From NCBI RefSeq assembly GCF_958295425.1, contig NC_081141.1:25054365-25118364 (forward strand): a DNA stretch of 64,000 nucleotides. Reading direction: 5' to 3'. Origin of the DNA: Solea solea. Lineage: Eukaryota; Chordata; Actinopteri; Pleuronectiformes; Soleidae. Below the pieces are notes generated by a model. That model saw only the letters and a program-made list of their open reading frames with translations. It had not been told where the DNA came from and did no database searches. Within the stretch, counting starts at the first letter, position 1. Each line of letters starts with the position of its first letter. Positions 34,891-46,632 of this stretch are shown here, in pieces. Both the position numbers and the translations under genes were made by a program.

Positions 34891-36304
34891 GACAGGAGAG
34901 AGCGAGTCTGAAAATAGTGTTGACAGATGAGTTGTTTTCATAGTCAGTCGAGGGTGTTTTGAACAGTGTGAGAACAAATCGTTCATCAGCGAGCCGGAGT
35001 GCTGTGTCGTCTGGCTGGACAGGTAACAGCGTTACATATGAGATAAATGTATACACAAACACACACACACAAATGCTCAGTAACTATGTTTTCTTCTTCT
35101 CCTTCCTCTGATTTCCTCTCGCGCTCCCTTCCTTCACCCGTGAGGAATCTGTTGCAGAGGTGTTGCATTTTTTGTTTGTGCAAGTGTCTGTCAGAAGTCC
35201 AGTTGGGAAAAATGTGCAGAGCAGAAAAAGCTGTCGGACGTGGCGAGCTTATGGCAGGAGGCATTAATTATCAGAGAAGCATGGGATTTTGAGGACAGGA
35301 GTAGTGTGAGAAAAGAAAAAACATGACGAGGGTGAGAACGTTGATTTAATGATTTATGAAAAGGCAACAAAGTTGTCGTTTGTTTGTTTTTATTAATACA
35401 CGTTGTGCATTTTTTTGTTTTTAGTACAGTATACGGTGATATCATACTCGTCGCCTGTGAGAAGTGCAGGAATGGCATGAAACAGCTAAGTTAGCCGAAG
35501 AAACGGGGGCTTCAACAGCTCCAGACAGATGGCTACAAAAGAAGAGCTGTTTTCCGAGGGTGCGACGACACGTTTGCCTTATTAAATTGTCACATATGTG
35601 TCGTAAAAAAGCCGCAGCCAATCCCAAATCCTGGAGCGGGATCACGTTTCCCTCGGAAGAGGTGTTCGGAGTGGAGGAGCGAATGATGTGAGGACATCAG
35701 AGGACGTCCTCTACTTTGACAAAGAGACACGGGCTAATTCACTACTAATGATGACGAGGATGTTTTTGCAAGGATGAAACTCTCAGGCTCTCTTATGTTA
35801 AATATCCAGAAATCTAACTGTTACGAAACTCATTAATTTCACTTTTAAATGGAAATTACAAACATGTTATTGTGGGGTTTTTTTTCCCCTTAAGATAATG
35901 GTGACTTTTTTATCTCAAAAATAATCCCCAGTGTGGTTCATGTAAGCAAAATACACAGACCAAAGACGTCCTGATTTACCAGCGCAAAGGAAACGTCACA
36001 TTTGTTCACTAACTAATCAAACTGTGTCTGTGTCTTTGAGCAGTCCTTGAAAATTACCGAGCCAGTGATTCCCGCCGACTTTTACATTGCCGTTGCCAGG
36101 CAATCACGTTGTTTACGTTTCCGTGGCTCCCTAACAGCCCCACACTCCTGACGGACATGTTTTTGCATATTTGTGCAAATTGAATATCATTTAGAAGTAA
36201 GGAAAAAATGATTTAATCATGTAGCCATGTTAGCAGTATGTGACTTGTTACATGTTACTTTCAGGTGCTTGGGAGTCTGTCGTCACACTGTTACACCGAC
36301 TGTA
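34891..36304. other. Unassigned non-coding DNA
   Basis: Short open frames on both strands (81-95 codons) lack domains. No gene or dispersed repeat is recognised. Confidence 0.5.
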
Positions 36305-36366
36305 CTTTCAGGCGCCTTCTCTCCATTAGGAGAGAAGGCGAGTGTTTGACCAATTTAACCTGAAAG
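36305..36366. other. Two-tier inverted repeat
   Basis: Inner perfect stem: CGCCTTCTCTCC (36313-36324) with GGAGAGAAGGCG (36329-36340) around the loop ATTA. Outer pair: CTTTCAGG (36305-36312) with CCTGAAAG (36359-36366). The arrangement could be a short palindromic mobile element or a structured transcript; neither is shown. Confidence 0.8.
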
Positions 36367-36994
36367 ACTGAAATGAGTGACAACTCAGGGTTATAGCAGC
36401 ACTCCACATCCATCTGCGCACAACCACCGAGACCTGAGTTAGACCAGGAGCAAGCCTTTAAAATGCTTTTACCCCCTGAGTGAGTTCGGGACCTGTGGAA
36501 AAAAGGAAACGCAGAGCTGCCAGCGCAAGTCTTCAGTAGTGATACCAACATTTAAACACAGGTTTAAATGGCTTTTTGACCGGTGGGAATGCATTTAATC
36601 TGCATTTAATCCCAGGTCAAAAAACAACGCAATGCAAACAATCTTCTTCCTCTGCTTCATCAATCAAATTGACTGCAGAATTGAACCACAGAGGGATAAA
36701 AGTAAAAGACACAAAGTAATCACCACTGTAGCACTGGCACTTTGCTCCATGGTGTTTTTGTTTTCTTCTTCTTCTTCTTCCTCTTCTTCCTACAAATCAT
36801 TTTGTTTCAGGTGCATTTGTGACACATGTTCAAAGAAAATCCTCTTTCAAGGCTGGGTCATAAAAAAGAAAAGAGATGAATGAATGAAACAGGCTTGTAT
36901 GCAAATACAACATAACATGCTATTTTGTGAAGAAAGAAATATGTGGTTGTTAACTGACAAAAAAAAACAAAAACAAAGAAATGATAGCAAAAAT
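36367..36994. other. Unassigned non-coding DNA
   Basis: A (TTC)n run lies near 36768-36792. No gene is supported. Confidence 0.5.
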
Positions 36995-37225
36995 CCGGCC
37001 GAATGGGATCATAATCTGCCAGTAGTGCCAGGGCATATGGAAGATCCGGAGCCGTGGCTCTCCGTCGTGGTGGATCCATCTGTCAGTCTCCACTTGGTGC
37101 TTTGCTGCTTCCTCTGGCACATTTGACAGCTCCACGCCTCGGCTAGATTAGCAAATTATACAAATGTAAGGTTGGCAAGGTGTAATTGAGGATGGCAAAA
37201 GGGCTGATTGGGAGACATTTAAATG
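36995..37225. promoter_or_regulatory. Candidate conserved non-coding element
   Basis: Dense unique sequence with GGGATCATAATCTGCC, GGCTAGATTAGCAAATTA, GTGTAATTGAGG and ACATTTAAATGATTATT phrases and no simple repeats. One of the most enhancer-like blocks in the window by eye. Unverified. Confidence 0.32.
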
Positions 37226-37420
37226 ATTATTCTCCAGTGTTCAACACGGAGGGCGTGCGGCAGAGGCCACGGAGAGAGAAACACGCGTGATTACTGCTGC
37301 TGACAGGTGGATGACAAGTCTCACCCTCTTTCTCGCTCCCTCTCACTGTCTGTGAACCGGCGCCTCCAGTGTCAGCAAACACACGCATGCGTACGCTCGC
37401 CGAGTCTGGGTCTGCACACG

Positions 37421-37436
37421 TACATATATACATATA

Positions 37437-37478
<42 letters not shown>

Positions 37479-37481
37479 TAC
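37421..37481. repeat. (TA)n microsatellite
   Basis: Long alternating TA tract with CATA interruptions. It abuts the truncated family A element. Confidence 0.95.
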
Positions 37482-37499
37482 AATTATTGCTACTTTATA

Positions 37500-37671
37500 T
37501 CATGACAAAAAAATGAATCGTAAGTTTGACTCGACAACACAACACATAAGAAGATTTTTTTAAAGCTTGAGTATATTATATGACCTATAAACACACACCC
37601 CCAGGATGTCCATATAAGGAGTTGTGTATTATTCCCACAGCAATTTGCCATGGGTGAGCATTGAGGGTTAA
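37500..37671. mobile_element. Right-hand fragment of family A TTAA MITE
   Basis: Shares ACTTTGACTC-like, CAACACATAAGAAG, ATGACCTATAAACAC, CAGGATGTCCATATAAGGAG and TTGTGTATT with 53160-53323. It ends in GGGTTAA at 37671, preserving most of the right TIR. The left part is missing next to the TA microsatellite. Confidence 0.75.
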
Positions 37672-37934
37672 AAAAAAGCTACACTTTATTAAAAATATTT
37701 TATATTATATAAAAATAATATAAATAATTTTTAATATAATAAAATATTAAAATTATTTATAATATATATATATATAAAGCTACACTTTAATTATATTACA
37801 TTATATTATCACAACTGTAAGATCTAATAGGACTTCTGATTTACACTTTTACATATCATCACCATTATTATTGTGCTATAATGAAAAGTCAATGTCAGTT
37901 TCATTGTTATCAACAATCTCTGCTGCTGCTGCTG
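37672..37934. other. AT-rich unassigned DNA
   Basis: Nearly pure A/T at 37690-37770. A short CTG run lies near 37921-37936. No gene is supported. Confidence 0.5.
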
Positions 37935-38258
37935 CTTGGATACATGACATTGTAGTTCTATAAATATGTCATCACTGACTCAGAACTGTCCTGTCCAAAC
38001 TTATAACATGATACAATTGTTGTATATATCTGCTCGTGGTCTCTCTCTTCTGTTTCTACCTCATCTCCCTCTTGTCCTTTCTCTCCACCGCTATCTGCCC
38101 TTTCACCCCAACCTGTCTAGGCAGATGGCCGCACATCTTTGAGTCTGTTTTTTCTCTCCACTGATGCCTAGTGTTTGCTCATTGTGTGAATTGTTGGGTT
38201 TTTCCCACTCGCCACAATGTTGTCTATGTACAGTGCAGTACAAATAAAATTCAATTGG
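37935..38258 (+). repeat. Teleost non-LTR retrotransposon 3' end
   Basis: Phrases near 38106-38131 (CCCCAACCTGTCTAGGCAGA, then TGGCCGC), GTGTTTGCTCATTGTG and the tail AAATAAAATTCAATTGG match the recalled 3' end of an abundant fish LINE family (L2/Rex1-like in my memory). The coding part is absent, as expected for a 5'-truncated copy. The start is approximate. Confidence 0.65.
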
Positions 38259-39198
38259 AAAATTTAATGATGTCAACATCATTTTATTGTTGATGTCATT
38301 GTAGGTCAGATTTGTTTGTGCATTCACATTCGACAACGACTTCTTGACTCTTGAAATTGTCTTTGTGTTTTCTCGGGACCGTTGCATGCGTGGCAGTCAC
38401 ATGCAGTCAACGGCACAATGAAACAACTGACATAATCACTTTTTCCCCCCCGTCTCAGAGTTGTGTTCTGTCATGTTAAATGCAGCTGACAGAAGAGCCA
38501 GGCAACACCCTAAACCTCTGGCCTGAGACTTTGTTTTCCCTGGGCACCAAAGTACTGTACTCCCTCAAGCTTCTGTCTGCAGTCATCAGGGCAGGCTGCG
38601 GCCGCGTCGCTGCACGTTCTCATGTCATGCGTTGTAAGACATAAGCAAGTGTGAGGCGGAGGCTTTCGCCTGGTATCGCTGCACTGCACTCAAAACAAAT
38701 ACAAATTGAATACTCCTTGAATCCTTTTTCCACTTAATCTTACAAGTGCAAAATAAAACGTCCACGTTAAACCGTCGCGTGGAAACCGTCTCACGTCATT
38801 TGTCAAATATTGAAATAACTGTTTTTACTCCACATTCTATTGTTGTTTGAATTAGCGCCAGACTTTAAACAAAACTAAAAAAGGGCCCCCTTCAGTGTTG
38901 ACAGACAAGAGATTTATTATTTTGCCAGCATATGCAAAGATACGCTTAACTGTCTCCGTAACGGTGAAACAGATTATTTTTTTATATATATATTTTACTG
39001 AGATAAATAACATTCAGAACCTGGCGGCTGATTATTCAACAATTCATGCATTCAACAATTTGTGTTTAAACGCATCGCTGACAACAACATATCTGGTTAG
39101 CCCAGTTTATTATTCTCTGATTCATCAAGTGATGTATGTATGAACTCCCCGCGGTGCGTTAATGCTAATGCTTTATAGCTTTACTTTGAAAAAAAAAT
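38259..39198. other. Unassigned non-coding DNA
   Basis: Unique sequence without a supported gene. Confidence 0.5.
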
Positions 39199-39394
39199 TA
39201 TATATATATATATATATATGTATATGTACACTAATAGGCAATTTCTTGCTTGACATGCTTTCAAAGGAAGTCGCAATCATAACGAGTTAATATGGATGGC
39301 GTCATTAAATAATGGCACAGCGTGTAGTTAAGTTGAAAATGGCATCACAAGTTCATCACAATCTCAGTTCCTGGGTTATATACATGTGTATGTA

Positions 39395-39425
<31 letters not shown>

Positions 39426-39444
39426 GTATATATATATATATACA
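39199..39444. repeat. (TA)n microsatellites
   Basis: TA tracts at about 39199-39227 and 39377-39444, separated by about 150 bases of unique DNA. Confidence 0.9.
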
Positions 39445-39901
39445 CAAGTATACATGAACATCATTGTGAGTTATGTTCATTCTCCTTGTAAGCTGATGTT
39501 TCAATTGTCAGATTAAATGGAGCCTTAGGGTCGTATAGTTTGAAGGGTGGGACTCCCAGTCGTCTGATTTCTGTCAGCATGCACACGTTTAATTATTTTC
39601 ACTTTAGATTTCCTACAAATATGCGGCATGTAGTCAATACTTGCGAGGAAGGAGCACTTCATCCCAATTTGTGCCCAGCCCCCTGGAGACGGACAGAAAA
39701 GGAGCTGGAGAGAGATTTATGTGGAAGTTAAGGTGAGCACAGAGCAGTGAGTGCAAGGGTAAGTGCTTCACTTTGTTTCCATGGTCACCTGAAAATGCTG
39801 TCTGTATTTTTTCCCCGGTGCAAGAGAGAGCGAGCAGACAGCAGGGCGGAGTGAATAAAAAGACGTGTTTTTAAGATGTAAATGGAAGATTTACCAGGGG
39901 A

Positions 39902-39904
<3 letters not shown>
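39445..39904. other. Unassigned non-coding DNA
   Basis: A 63-codon frame at 39540-39731 ends just before a donor-like AAG/GTGAGC at about 39731, but no domain supports it. Confidence 0.4.

Positions 39905-39934
<30 letters not shown>
39905..39934. repeat. (GT)n microsatellite
   Basis: Perfect dinucleotide tract. Confidence 0.95.
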
Positions 39935-39935
<1 letters not shown>

Positions 39936-39991
39936 CTTATATCTCTGAACACTCGATACTTACATTTACTTCCTGTACAACTGTCCTGTAG

Positions 39992-40091
39992 GAAAAATGT
40001 CAGACTGGGCTTACAGAAGAAACAGTGTGGTATAAAGACTTAGCCATGGCACCAGTCATAATCCACCCTTCAAAAGAGCCAGATGGAGAGG
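39992..40091 (+). other. Weak candidate internal exon
   Basis: An acceptor-like CTGTCCTGTAG ends at 39991 after C/T-biased sequence, and a donor-like GGTAAGG follows 40091. The 100 bases between are open in one frame and contain GCCATGG at 40044-40050, a strong initiation context, giving a short peptide beginning MAPVIIHPSKEPDGE. I recognise no protein. In 64 kb, such a combination can arise by chance, so this is only a candidate. Confidence 0.15.
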
Positions 40092-41555
40092 GTAAGGTTT
40101 CAGTCTAAATATTGTTTTTGGATTGAGGTGTGCGCTCACTCTCTCACTCTCGCGCTCCCTCCATCTCTCAATGTCCTTGTCTCTCTCAATCTCTCTCCCT
40201 TGTACTTTCCTAACTCTCTTTTCAAACCCTCCTCCTGCTGTGTTTTATCAAATCCTCTCACAAGGGGGTGGGGTGGGGTGGGGAGGGGGGCTCTTACAAA
40301 ACCAACAGAGCTGATCAGGACAGAGCCGGTTCGGTCAAACCTTGTTAATCTACCCAGGTCCTGGTCGGGTTAAGGCCCGGGCTGGTATTTATCAAGCACA
40401 TCAGAATCCCTTTAACCGAGAGTGAGTCGCGATGAAAACGATGGTTAACGGGACGTGAGCCGCGGCCCTAAATCAGCAGTCTTGCCCCGAGACGCTTGAT
40501 AAACATACAGCCCCGGGGGTTTGTGTCTGGACTGGCGGGGGTGGGGGGGGGGGGGGGGCTGGGGCTGTGGGGGCCAGAAAGGTATGTGCTTTAGTGGTGA
40601 TTGTGCGCTGCAGCGGCCTCCTCCTCATTCTCCGAGGCCGAACACACACAGAGCGACCTTGTGTGGAGCGGACGCAGCTGAAGTCAGCTCACGCCACGCC
40701 ACGCACCGCACTGTATGTGAAGGGAGGAGTCACACCAAAGAGCTCAGGACTTCTTATCGTTTATGAGAAAATGAAACTCTCACGGACGCATGTGTTCCAT
40801 AGAAAATATCAATACACTAAAATAGAACTTGATACTGTATCTTGACAGTGTTTGTATTTAAGCCTCAGACAAGAATTTGGCAGCAAGCTTTCTGCCATTT
40901 GAACTGTATATTCTTAACGTGCGTATACATTACTATTTTTAATAGGTGTTTTTTTTTTTTTTTTTTCATCGTCGATAATGCGCGTCGTATCTGCAGATTC
41001 TCGCCAAACACACAGCCCCAGTATTCTTACAAGTGGTTCCTGCAGCCTTGCCCCCGAGACGACTGCAGAGTTGTTATAAAAGCACTCATAAATCCACCCA
41101 GAGTCCCATAAACCTGTCAGTGGGTTCATTACGGTAATTACTTTAATTTTCTGTTGATGATTTAATGATAAAGCGTTAGAAAATAAAACAAAGTGAGGGA
41201 GGTTTTTTTATTTTTTTTCGGGCGGGAGACGCCGCGGCACGTTTCCTGTCGCGCGCCTGTCACCTCTGAGCTGAGAGAAGCCTTTGTATTTCACCAGTGG
41301 CATAGCCCACGGTGCAGTGAGCCACGGCGCGGGGCACACAGATGCACCCACAGTGACACAGGAACACACATGCTAATGAACACTGCGCTACTCATGTAGT
41401 GCTAATGAGAGAGTTCTGTACTTACAGGGCACACGCATGAACGCGCTATATAGACTGCATATAAAAATTGGATGGAACCTTTCCGGTTTGGAAAAGGGGA
41501 ACGCTTTGGAAGTGACATTTCTTATGTACAGTCTATTAAACACACACATAAACAC
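40092..41555. other. Unassigned non-coding DNA
   Basis: Includes a 16-base G run at 40543-40558 and a T run near 40949-40966. No gene is supported. Confidence 0.5.
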
Positions 41556-41877
41556 CAGTCTTGTATAAAGTACTTGAGAGCGACACGTGAGCAATAGTAT
41601 AAGTATCTTACCAGAAAATGACTTTGGTAGAATTACTTGAGTAAAAGTCTTCAATTACCTGACATTTACTGCACTTAAGTGTCAAAAGTAATTTTCTGAT
41701 ATAAAATGTACTTTTAAGTAAAAGTATTTAAACAAAGTGAGCAATTACTTTGAATAGGACATTTATTGTGGCTTCTTAACAATAAAAGCATAATAGCCAC
41801 AGGCGAACTTTAAACATTAAAAGTTAGCATTTTACAGTTTGGCTAGCACTTTATAGTTTGACATACTTGAAGCCCTT

Positions 41878-41982
41878 ACTTACTTCTTGCTCTTGTTTGT
41901 ACCCAAATGTTGAAATGCACTTATTGTAAGTCGCATTGGTTAAAAGTGTCTGCTAAATGACATGTAATGTAATGTAAAAAAT
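41878..41982 (+). repeat. L2-type LINE/SINE tail nested in the hAT element
   Basis: TGTAAGTCGCATTGGTTAAA continues into AGTGTCTGCTAAATGACATG and ends in ATGTA repeats at about 41964-41976. This is the well-known fish L2-type 3' tail. It lies between the two Tol2-like flanks, implying insertion into, or capture by, that element. Confidence 0.7.
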
Positions 41983-42047
41983 TAGCCTTCTGTCATGAAT
42001 GGTGACAAGCTTTCTCTCTCTCAACCTTGTATTTTTTAAGCTTTTAT

Positions 42048-42138
42048 TATTATTATTATTATTATTTATTAGTATATGTATATATATATACATAATATAC
42101 ATATATATGTATATATATATATATGTATATATATATAG
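42048..42138. repeat. (ATT)n and (TA)n microsatellite
   Basis: ATT units (42048-42070) run into interrupted TA alternation (42071-42138), inside the Tol2-like element. Confidence 0.9.
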
Positions 42139-42540
42139 CTCACCGGTTGGCCGCTCAGCTGACAGCTGTGAGATGAAACCTGGAGACCAGAGACCAGAGC
42201 CTTGTTGCCGGACACGGTAAACAACGAGCCGCTGGTGTGTTTTAAGTCCACTTGGAGCCGAAATCTGCGTCTAACGGCTGAGCGGCTAACAGCTGGTGCC
42301 GCTACAAAACAACTAGCGACAACAAGCAGGCATTACGTCACCAACTGAACTTTTATTTTGTAGTAACAAAGATGATTAAGGGAAATGTATGTAGTAAAAA
42401 TGTAGTAAAACTACACCTTTATTTAGGAAATGTAGTGGAGTAAAAGTCAAAGTTGTCAGAAATATAAATAACAAAGTACAGATAAGTGAAAATTCTACTT
42501 CTAACCTAACAAAGTATTTGTACTCTGTCACATTACAACG

Positions 42541-44083
42541 GTCGACAGTTTAGCACAGTCTTGTTCTCTCTGATGACCGTAGCGTGCCTTTAGTCCTCCG
42601 TCCCTTCACTTCTAAGGTGGAAGCAGCTAAAATGCCCTTTCACCGGGCCGTGATGTGCACTCAGAGAAAGTCTGCGGCCAAAATATACAAGCCAAAACAA
42701 TTAACATCCTCATTTAGCACAATTTGGATTTGTTTTAAAAGAAACAACTCGGGCTTTCTTCAATCTACAACACAGATTATATCACCGCGTTAATGTTGCC
42801 CCCCCCCCTCCCCGTCTCTCTTACGACGGACACGGTCGTAATTGAATGAACATCCACCATCGTCCATTAACCAGTCCCTACCGACATCCACAAAAACACT
42901 TGTTTGTTTTTCTCCCCTCTGGCTGATTTTTCCTGTCAATGAGGTCATAGCAAATAAAGACAGACAGGCAGACAGACAGACAGGCAGACAGACGCTGATG
43001 CCCTCGACATATAGTGGTGCAGGTGGACGCGGTGACAGAAGTTTCCCAAAATAAACAGATTAGTTAAGTTCCAGTGCCCAGAAACATGTAAACAATACAG
43101 CGAGATCAATGCAAACTGTATTTCACCCTCAGAGGAGTTTAATCTCTGGTTTAATCTCCTGTAAAGGTGGGATTTCTCTCTCTTTTTTGGGGATGTATTC
43201 TGGGAAGTATGAGTCTATCCTTTACTCATTTTTCCTTCAAATTGTCAATCTTGGCATTAGCAGACAGGCTGATGGATGAGGGAATACGTCAAACGCTAAT
43301 TTAAGTGAATGGCTCAGTGAGATTATATCAGATTTTGGCTTCAGGTGTAAAACGCCACCTCCACAAACCTCTGCTCGCAGAGGATATTCTGATTTGTTGA
43401 TACTTAAGGAGAGAAATGGCTTACACAATTCTCCTCCTGGATGGAGGCACATGATTTTTATCAGTTTCCTGAGCATTAAGGCTCTTTGAAAAGGGATTTG
43501 AGTCACAGATATACTTAGTTAAATGAGCTCAAAATGACCAAATTATAGGTGTATACCACTGCTGACAAGATGCTATCGTTGCTAGTTAATCTCTTCCAGT
43601 GGATAATTGACTTATGATTCACTTATATCGTGCTGACGCGGGATATTAAACGGCTAAGAGTCTATTTAACGTGGCCTGGCGTCTATCATAACCTGTGTCA
43701 ACAAATTAGAGGGACGGCAATCTTTAAACGGGATCTAATCCGGAATTTGCCGACAATGAAAGTCCACGGGATGTGACAGTGTGGTATTTTTTTTTTTTCT
43801 TTTTAATTGCCCACGCGAAGGTTAAGGAAACACACTTAAGAGTTCACGTGACGCGTGTGGATATTTATTATAGCTCCACCTGTAGACGCTCCGCTTCAGA
43901 GGGAACGCGGCTAATGAGAGGAATGTCGTCTACACGGTTTCAAGCTGTGGATGTGTGAAGGGGGGGAGGGAGGAGGCAGGAGGGAGGAGGGGAGGGATGT
44001 CTTTTTTTTGCCACAGTGAAGATGGCAGCATTCTTGGGGGGGCAATAATCCAGGGCATATATGCTAGTGCTGACAAAGGTCTG
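42541..44083. other. Unassigned non-coding DNA
   Basis: A GACA/GGCA tetranucleotide array lies at about 42957-42993 and a C run near 42799-42807. No gene is supported. Confidence 0.5.
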
Positions 44084-44197
44084 GTGTGTGTGTGTGTGTG
44101 TGTGTATGTCACTGATCCCTCACGAGGCTAAATTTACCCAAGAGTGATGGGGACAGGTGGATTCAGCCGGGTGGGGGTTGGGGGGGGGGGGGGGGGG
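44084..44197. repeat. (GT)n tract and 18-base G run
   Basis: (GT)n at 44084-44105 and an uninterrupted G run at 44180-44197. Confidence 0.9.
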
Positions 44198-44639
44198 TGT
44201 ATTGGAAAGAACCAGACCTGGTTTCAGATCAGACAGAGATCGGGGGAAAACACACAACCCAAATCGGGGGATCTATTCAAAGCCAGCTGGTCTGGCTTTA
44301 TCACATGCAGGACATTTATTTTAGGCCTTTTGTTGGTATTTTTTGTTTCTTTCTTTCTTTCTTTTTTATTTCGTAAACTGTTTTTTTTCCTTTGGTTTTG
44401 CTCAATTTTTTTTTTTAGAAGTGTTTGACTGAACTGGGCCTCAGCTGGTGCTGCGGGGTGAAGCTTCCTGGAGAAGCACAACGAAACGGCACGGGTGAGT
44501 TTTCACTTCTTCACCTATTCCCCTTCCCTTTTCTTTCCCTCTTCTCCTCCCCTCGCTCTCAATGCCATTCTGTCCGTGGAAAAGCTGCCTCCGTCAGGGT
44601 TTTTTTTTTAAAAAACACGCTCGGCACAGTGGGTCGTGA
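44198..44639. other. Unassigned non-coding DNA
   Basis: T-rich runs at 44340-44420. A donor-like GGGTGAGTTTT occurs near 44490 without an exon case. No gene is supported. Confidence 0.5.
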
Positions 44640-44850
44640 CATGTTTAACAGATTAAGGCATAATTTTGATATTTGAGCTGCTCAGTTTGAACTCCGCTGA
44701 AATTCATGTTCAAGTGCAGTTGACTAATTGTTTCATTATACCCTTGCTGGATTTAGTGAATGATGCCTTTGTCATGTCGCCAAACACAGAAGCAACTCTA
44801 ACGATACCACGAGGGCTAAAAGACACACTTAATTGGTGTTTAGTTTGAGT
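44640..44850. promoter_or_regulatory. Candidate conserved non-coding element
   Basis: Unique sequence with GGCATAATTTTG, GACTAATTGTTTCATTATA, GGATTTAGTGAATGATG and ACACTTAATTGGTG phrases. Enhancer-like by composition only. Confidence 0.27.
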
Positions 44851-46597
44851 TTTTCCAGCTCTTGACAAAGTAAAAAGACACCAGAGAGAGGCTCTGACAC
44901 TGCTAAAGAAGGACTCGCGTCCCAGCTGTTGCAAATCACCTCTGCGGTGCACGCGGGGGGAGAAAAGAAAAAAGCTGATTGAGGATCCTAACTAAGTTTT
45001 TAAAGTCTACGTTTTATTTCTCTGAGGCAAGACAAATGGTTTGAGTCACTACAGTGGAACTTTATATTGTGTTGTTTCTCTGCTTCTAATTCTTCACAGT
45101 CAGTTTAGGTTACTGGTACTTTCAAGGGTAATTGCTCCGAACGCTCGGTGCACAATCTGGAATTATCAGCGAGAGAAAAGAGCATGGCCTTAACATGCTG
45201 TTTGCTTTAGAAATGACTCACTCCCTCAAGGTAGCTACCTTCGTGGCAAATGCACACTTCGGTGCAATGTGCCGTTGAGTGTTTAAGACACACTGGGCAA
45301 AAAGTTTCGAGGCAAAACCACAAACTTTTTGTCTCATAGAGAATTTATACTTAAAATCACCTCTACTGTACAGGGCCATTATCCCAAAACAACCGAATGG
45401 AATTTCATTCTAAACCAAAGTCTTTGTTCGTGTTTAATGAGTGGTGAGCGACCCGGTTGGATATTTTCCTACCATATTTAATTCGACTGTAGCCTTTGGA
45501 CAAAATAAGAGGAAATATTGTGTTTTTCCTGCACTTGATATGCTCATATTTTTGCTTTATTTTCCTTTTGATATTGACTGTATTTGCTTCTCTGACTCTC
45601 CGAGTATACACAAGAGGACACGCGTGCTCTCTGGACAGCATGAGCGCTGCTGTTAACCCAAAAGAGGCTCAACCTGGGGAAACTTTGACCCAGTTTCCAG
45701 GAACTGCTCGGCCCTCGACTTACGAGCTCTCTGCCCCTGAATTCCATAACTTTGATGGTCAGTGCAGTGGAGGAAACACATTGTTTTTGTTCTCTGTCGG
45801 GCGGCCGGCGCGCCTTTGAAACTCAACTCATCCTGTCATTTCACCACCACACTGTGCTGTTAGAGTCGTTGTTGCCGCTCTTTTATGTTGTGAATATCCC
45901 CCTTTTTTAATCGATATGTAAATGCACGGGATCCATTTTTCTTCCTCCTGCAGTTTTAAAATGAATTTGTGAACACAATTATGCATACATGATGAGACGC
46001 CTGAAATGCAACTTAGGAGTCATTTGTTGTTCATTTCCTTCCTGTGATATATTGGAACAGAAAGTATTGCAATAGTTATGGTAGCAGCAGTCAGTTTCCA
46101 TGGTTATCGCCGGCACAACTCCATCCATGCTCTGCAGTTCTAGTTAAGGTAGTTTCTATAGGAAGAGCATTTCATTTTTAAAACATATTACACATATGGA
46201 AGCAGTTTCATGGAAAGCAAACGTATCTTTGTTTCACTGTAATTGCTCACAGTAGACACATTTTGCTCTTATTTCTTCCCTTTTATTTTTTATTCTCTTC
46301 CATTGTCTTTATTATATAATTTTGGATGATTTCCAGCACCAGTCTGGCCTCCTGTCTGAAAAACTCTCTTTCCATCTACCCCCACTGAGCACAGTGGAGG
46401 CCAGAAAACAGTATGACGCTCCGCCGCCACTGTACAATGCCTGTGTGCCGGGGCTGCCTAAATCTACAAAACATGAGTGCTGGCGCGAGGCAGCGCTTTT
46501 GATCTGCGGCTAATCTCGGCTGCCTGCCTCCCCTCTGATCATGTCTGAATACGAATGAGTCCGGGGTGATCCTGGAGGCACAAAGAGCTTTAGACGC

Positions 46598-46598
<1 letters not shown>
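44851..46598. other. Unassigned non-coding DNA
   Basis: Frames of 71-107 codons at 45405-45819 overlap on both strands without domains. No gene is supported. Confidence 0.5.

Positions 46599-46630
<32 letters not shown>
46599..46630. repeat. (CTG)n trinucleotide microsatellite
   Basis: About ten to eleven perfect CTG units. They encode poly-Ala or poly-Gln shadows in short frames, with no supporting gene structure. Confidence 0.95.

Positions 46631-46632
<2 letters not shown>

Larger units (their letters stand above)
41556..42540. mobile_element. Tol2-like hAT non-autonomous element, diverged
   Basis: The left side has CAG...TAAAGTACTTGAG and repeated ACTTGAGTAAAAGT-type phrases (41556-41735). 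The right side has GTAGTGGAGTAAAAGTCAAA, GTACAGATAAGTG and AAAGTATTTGTACTCTG (about 42361-42540). These subterminal phrases are typical of Tol2-related fish hAT elements. No transposase frame is present. The interior holds a LINE tail and an AT microsatellite. Confidence 0.65.

Noticed and set aside
41161..41400. Possible exon in the GC-rich stretch
   Set aside because: A short 68-codon frame with no donor/acceptor pair or domain.
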